A DNA stretch of 64,000 nucleotides from Agrococcus casei LMG 22410 (lineage in GTDB: Bacteria > Actinomycetota > Actinomycetes > Actinomycetales > Microbacteriaceae): contig NZ_FUHU01000044.1 in NCBI RefSeq assembly GCF_900163565.1, forward strand, positions 124,001 to 188,000, given 5' to 3'. Below, one piece after another: positions 61,130 to 64,000 of the stretch. Made by a program: the position numbers and the translations under genes. Below the pieces are notes generated by a model that saw only the letters and a program-made list of their open reading frames with translations, was not told the DNA's origin and searched no databases. The first letter of the stretch is position 1, and every line of letters begins with the position of its first letter.

Positions 61130-61441
61130 ATGAACTACCAGACCGAAGAGATGAGCGGGCAGCAGGATGAGACCGCCGAAGTGACGGCGGAGGCGTCGTC
61201 GAAGCCGAAGAAGACCCCGAGTCGCCGGAAGCCGAAGACTCCCCGGGAGCGTCTCGCAGACGTCATGCGCCAGCAGGAGACGTTGAAGCAGCAGGTCGCT
61301 GCTCAGCGCTCACGTGAGTGCGTCGAGATCGTCGAGGCACTGTACGAGCTGCACGGCATCGAGGCGATCACCGGCGACCTGGGCGAAGGCCAGCGGCTGT
61401 CGAGTCTGCGTGACGCACTGGGTCTCCCCGCTACGGAGTAG
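61130..61441 (+). CDS. small charged protein of the mobile element
   Basis: A 103-residue protein. The N-terminal half is Lys/Arg/Glu-rich and disordered (SKPKKTPSRRKPKTPRERL), then a helix (VMRQQETLKQQVAAQR) and a small domain ending DALGLPATE. A GAGGAAAGAAGAG site precedes the ATG. No family was recognised; a DNA-binding accessory of replication or mobilization is possible. Confidence 0.65.
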   Translation: MNYQTEEMSGQQDETAEVTAEASSKPKKTPSRRKPKTPRERLADVMRQQETLKQQVAAQRSRECVEIVEALYELHGIEAITGDLGEGQRLSSLRDALGLPATE

Positions 61442-61464
61442 TGCAGGGCGGAGACCCTCTGGCC

Positions 61465-61500
61465 GAAGCCCCGAGCACCGATTCTGGTGCCCGGGGCTTC
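61465..61500 (+). terminator. strong hairpin, likely terminator after the replication genes
   Basis: GAAGCCCCGAGCACC and GGTGCCCGGGGCTTC pair over 15 bases with one mismatch around GATTCT, 24 bases after the small gene's stop. No U-tract follows. Confidence 0.65.
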
Positions 61501-61604
61501 GTCATGCCCGCGGGGTTCGAAGGGGCAGAGGGGACGCGCGGAGCGCGGACACGGAGCCCCTCGCAAGCAAAGGTAGTCGTCGCGCCAGCGACGGCTGCCG
61601 TGCC

Positions 61605-61739
61605 GACTGTAAACGTTCGAGCGAAGCGAGAGCGTTTACAGTCGGATTGCTTGCCAGTAGCCAGGGCCCTGGGGCAAAATGGAAGTACGAGTCGTTCGCC
61701 AGAATGCGTCGTTGACGAATGGAGCCCCAGGGCCCTGGC
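61605..61739. other. candidate oriT: nested inverted repeats upstream of mobC
   Basis: Two inverted repeats lie in a gene-free region directly before mobC and the relaxase. GACTGTAAACG (61605) pairs with CGTTTACAGTC (61633) over 11 bases; GCCAGGGCCCTGGGGC (61660) pairs with GCCCCAGGGCCCTGGC (61724) over 16 bases. Place and structure fit a transfer origin. The nick site cannot be named from sequence alone. Confidence 0.55.
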
Positions 61740-61754
61740 CAGTGGGAGGGTGCA

Positions 61755-62369
61755 GTGAACGAGGAACGAGTGAACATAGAGCACCCGACTGCCGGCGAGG
61801 AGGACGTGTCCGACGAGCACCGTCCTCGCGGTCGAGACGCCTCCGGCGTTGAGACTCGCGATGGTGGCGACGGACCCGCCGCCACGACGGGGAGTGTCCA
61901 GCCTCGGTCGGCACGACCGGTCAAGAACACCGTTGTTTCCGCTCGACTCGACGAATCTGGGTCCGAGGATTTCGCATTCGTGAAGTCGGCTCTGGTCGGC
62001 AGGAAGTCGTCATCATCCGATGCAGTTCGCAAGATGGTGGAGATCATGGCTGCGACACTGCGCGACGAGAAGTACACCGATGCCTCACGAGCACAGGAGT
62101 CGCGCACTGTCGACCTCGACGAGAGTCAGATCGCCTCGTTGAAGGAGTCGCTGGACCGGAACGCAACCGGTTACTCGGACGCGACCTTCCAGTTCCAGAA
62201 GATCGGCAACAACGTGAACCAGCTCGCGCGCTCAGCGAACTCAGGCGACCGCGTTCCTGCTGCGGCGCTGAAGCAGGTCTCGCGTCGTCTGGCGCGTATC
62301 GAGGAGTTGCTGGAGTTCCTGGCCGACCGTGATGGCGCTCGGTCCCGGATGCTCCGAAGGTGGTTGTGA
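61755..62369 (+). CDS. mobC: MobC-like relaxosome accessory protein
   Basis: A 204-residue protein. The first 55 residues are disordered and acidic; then a ribbon-helix-helix-like segment (KNTVVSARLDESGSEDFAFV), a linker, and the MobC signature FQKIGNNVNQLARSANSGD at about 147-166, ending in a helical domain. It helps the relaxase bind and open oriT. GTG 61755 has GGGAGGG upstream. Its TGA overlaps the relaxase ATG (TGATG). Confidence 0.85.
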   Translation: MNEERVNIEHPTAGEEDVSDEHRPRGRDASGVETRDGGDGPAATTGSVQPRSARPVKNTVVSARLDESGSEDFAFVKSALVGRKSSSSDAVRKMVEIMAATLRDEKYTDASRAQESRTVDLDESQIASLKESLDRNATGYSDATFQFQKIGNNVNQLARSANSGDRVPAAALKQVSRRLARIEELLEFLADRDGARSRMLRRWL

Positions 62370-64000
62370 TGCCCTCGATCACGATCGGCAAAACACCCAT
62401 CGCGTGGCGGCTGCTGCGGTACACGGTGAAGCCGAAGCCTGGCTCGACGAAGACGGAGCGCGTGCTGCATGCAGCGGGCCTGCACTGCCGTCCTGAGTCC
62501 TCGGCGAAAGAGTTCGCGGCAGTGCGGCGTCGTCATGGGAAGCAGGGTGCGATGCGCAAGTCGCCGGCCCGTTTCGAGCTTCCCGAACACGACGAGGAGG
62601 CCACGCACGTGCGCGACACTCGCCCCGGTGGCCGCAGGTACTGGCGTGAGGCTCGGGGCGATGAGACTGCGACCCACGTCAAGCACGAGGGCGGCTACGT
62701 GCGCCAGAACGAGGCGGTGCACTTCATCATCGGCTTCGGCCCCGATGAGGTGAACCCGCAGGATCCCGAACAGGTCGCTCACGCATTCGAGTACACGGTG
62801 GCGCTCTTCCGGGAGACCATGCCCGGGCTCCAGGTCCACCTGGTTGGGCAGGCCGATGGCAAGGGCATGACTCCCGATCCCACGACCGGTGAGGTCAGCG
62901 GGAAGTTCCACGTGCACGCGGTAGCGAACGCCGTTGTCTATGAGGACATGGATGTCGAAGGCCGCGTCTGGCAGGCGGGGTCGAAGATGTCCGGTGCACT
63001 CACGGACATCGACAGCGTCCGCGAACGGCATGACGTCTTCATGCGTGAGAACCCGGAATGGGGCTTCACGCAGAAGGCGAAGTCTGTCGCCGAGCAGAAG
63101 AAGGAGCGCCGCTCGGTGATGGACCGTCGCATGCGTTCGCGCGGTGAACGGTCGAACCACGACATCATCCGCGACGCAATGTGGTCCGCGCTGCACGACC
63201 CTCGATCTGTCGATGACGCCTTCCGGGGCACGATGAGCGACCCCCGCACGGTCGACCGCAGCGCGTTCGAGGCCGTCATGGCCGAGTACGGGGCCGATCA
63301 TGGTCTGTCGGTCGAGGACCCGGGCTGGCGCCGGGGTAAGCCGCCGAAGCGGCGCAAGATCAGTTACCGGCTCGACGGCATGGCGACGAACGTCCGTGGC
63401 GAGACGCTTGGCGAACAGTACGAAGCCGACTTCATCTACCGGCAGCTGTGCGCGGTCGCCGCTGGCCGGGAGATCGAGCCACGTGTCGAGAGCGCCGTCG
63501 TGGGGCCAGCACGCCAGGTCACGAAGCCGACCGACGACGAGCTGACCGAGGCCAGGGCCACGATCGAAGAACTCGTCCGCGAGGAAGAGCTCGACGCCTG
63601 GGTCGAGGACTGGGCTCGTGCAGAGAATACTTCCGTCGAAGAGCTTCTGGACGAGCGGGGGATGTCGATCGACGACGAAGGCGACCGTGAGAAGCTCCGA
63701 CGTTCCATGCACACATGGAGGGCAGCCCGGCAGAAGGATCACACCGCGTCGATGCCCCAGACCACGGCGACCAGCAAGCCCGAGGGCAAGAGTCCCAGCG
63801 CAGCGGGCTCGCGGCAGCCTGCCCGGCGGGCCGCAGTGGTTCTGGACATCAGCGCCGACGTCGACCGCCAGATGCAGGAGTCGGGAACAGCAGCCGAGGC
63901 TCTCCTTCAGCGGTGGGGGGTCGAGGAAGCGCCCCATCGCTCCGAGACGGCTCCTGCTGCCCGGGACGAGCACCAGGACGATGAGACCGAGGAGACGGTG
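62369..64000 (+). CDS. relaxase / mobilization protein (partial at 3' end)
   Basis: The frame is open for 544 codons to the window end, so the C-terminus is missing. The relaxase fold lies in the first 200 residues: VHFIIGFGPDEVNP, then FHVHAVANAVVYED with the metal-binding HxH (about residue 180). A catalytic Tyr is probably one of the N-terminal Tyr residues (YTVKPKPG, YWREARG), not proven. The middle is basic and helical, and the end is an acidic low-complexity tail. It should nick oriT and lead the strand into a recipient, using a helper's conjugation machinery. Confidence 0.82.
   Translation, partial: MPSITIGKTPIAWRLLRYTVKPKPGSTKTERVLHAAGLHCRPESSAKEFAAVRRRHGKQGAMRKSPARFELPEHDEEATHVRDTRPGGRRYWREARGDETATHVKHEGGYVRQNEAVHFIIGFGPDEVNPQDPEQVAHAFEYTVALFRETMPGLQVHLVGQADGKGMTPDPTTGEVSGKFHVHAVANAVVYEDMDVEGRVWQAGSKMSGALTDIDSVRERHDVFMRENPEWGFTQKAKSVAEQKKERRSVMDRRMRSRGERSNHDIIRDAMWSALHDPRSVDDAFRGTMSDPRTVDRSAFEAVMAEYGADHGLSVEDPGWRRGKPPKRRKISYRLDGMATNVRGETLGEQYEADFIYRQLCAVAAGREIEPRVESAVVGPARQVTKPTDDELTEARATIEELVREEELDAWVEDWARAENTSVEELLDERGMSIDDEGDREKLRRSMHTWRAARQKDHTASMPQTTATSKPEGKSPSAAGSRQPARRAAVVLDISADVDRQMQESGTAAEALLQRWGVEEAPHRSETAPAARDEHQDDETEETV

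Larger units (their letters stand above)
57154..64000 (+). mobile_element. integrative mobilizable element (left part)
   Basis: The junction inside a dehydrogenase gene is followed by a large serine integrase, a HTH protein, a primase-helicase, a small protein, MobC and a relaxase, all on the plus strand. Several neighbours overlap or are closely packed. No conjugation ATPase or coupling protein is in view, so mobilizable rather than self-conjugative is the safer call. The right end lies outside the window. Confidence 0.85.

Noticed and set aside
61442-61754. Overlapping short plus- and minus-strand frames upstream of mobC
   Set aside because: They run through the inverted repeats and have random composition; a non-coding oriT-like role fits better.
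62171-63973. 600-codon minus-strand frame opposite the relaxase and mobC
   Set aside because: Antisense shadow. The plus strand carries recognisable MobC and relaxase motifs; the minus-strand protein has no domain.

Overview
The window comes from the chromosome of a high-GC Gram-positive bacterium, most likely an actinobacterium of the Microbacteriaceae type. This rests on the GC-rich codon use, a short actinobacterial SRP RNA, DUF3151, DUF222 and DUF559 proteins, HadA/HadB-like hydratases beside murB, an LPxTG protein next to a SipW-type signal peptidase, and many genes preceded by a TANNNT box only 6-7 nt from the start codon (leaderless transcripts). The genus assignment is inference; no rRNA is present.

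Layout. 1-1740: 5' part of dnaX on the minus strand. 1873-5018: a compact SipW operon, with two or three SipW-type secreted proteins (the first broken by an in-frame stop), the signal peptidase, an LPETG-anchored protein and another SipW-like substrate. 5054-9072: SRP RNA, DUF3151, ackA-pta and tRNA-Ser(GGA), whose 3' end is duplicated just downstream. 9262-23590: mostly housekeeping, membrane and regulatory genes (acyltransferases, a divergent kinase/regulator pair, a HerA-like ATPase, MFS transporters, an amidohydrolase, an Atl protein). A decayed DUF222-HNH gene here is bracketed by two 80-bp palindromic repeats. 23594-24638: a DUF559 nuclease gene bracketed by two nested-palindrome repeats that share 45 identical bases. 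24644-31563: a monosaccharide ABC importer (chvE-mmsB-mmsA) with a ROK regulator, a ROK kinase and a chimeric DeoR/aldose-epimerase gene. 31644-36930: ABC exporter, FtsX permease, two paralogous lipoproteins, MBL-fold and DinB proteins.

36982-49268: the ribosomal/transcription block rplL-rplJ (with an L10 leader and attenuator) and rplA-rplK-nusG-secE-tRNA-Trp. About 9 kb of unrelated genes lie between rplJ and rplA: an LPDTG surface protein, a two-component system, a YqaJ nuclease, a hydrolase-like protein, a quinone oxidoreductase, and a CPBP protease with a TetR regulator and a clear palindromic operator. 49449-56462: an aminotransferase, an ABC exporter/two-component operon, murB with two MaoC-type dehydratases, and a small membrane protein.

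57154 to the end: an integrative mobilizable element that has cut the 5' part off a 2-hydroxyacid dehydrogenase gene. It carries a large serine integrase, a HTH protein (possible excision factor) whose ribosome-binding site lies in a hairpin, a P4/D5-type primase-helicase, MobC and a relaxase, with an oriT-like set of inverted repeats just upstream of mobC. Its far end is outside the window. The most novel-looking features are the two nuclease genes framed by matching palindromic repeats, the SipW/LPETG operon and the mobilizable element.
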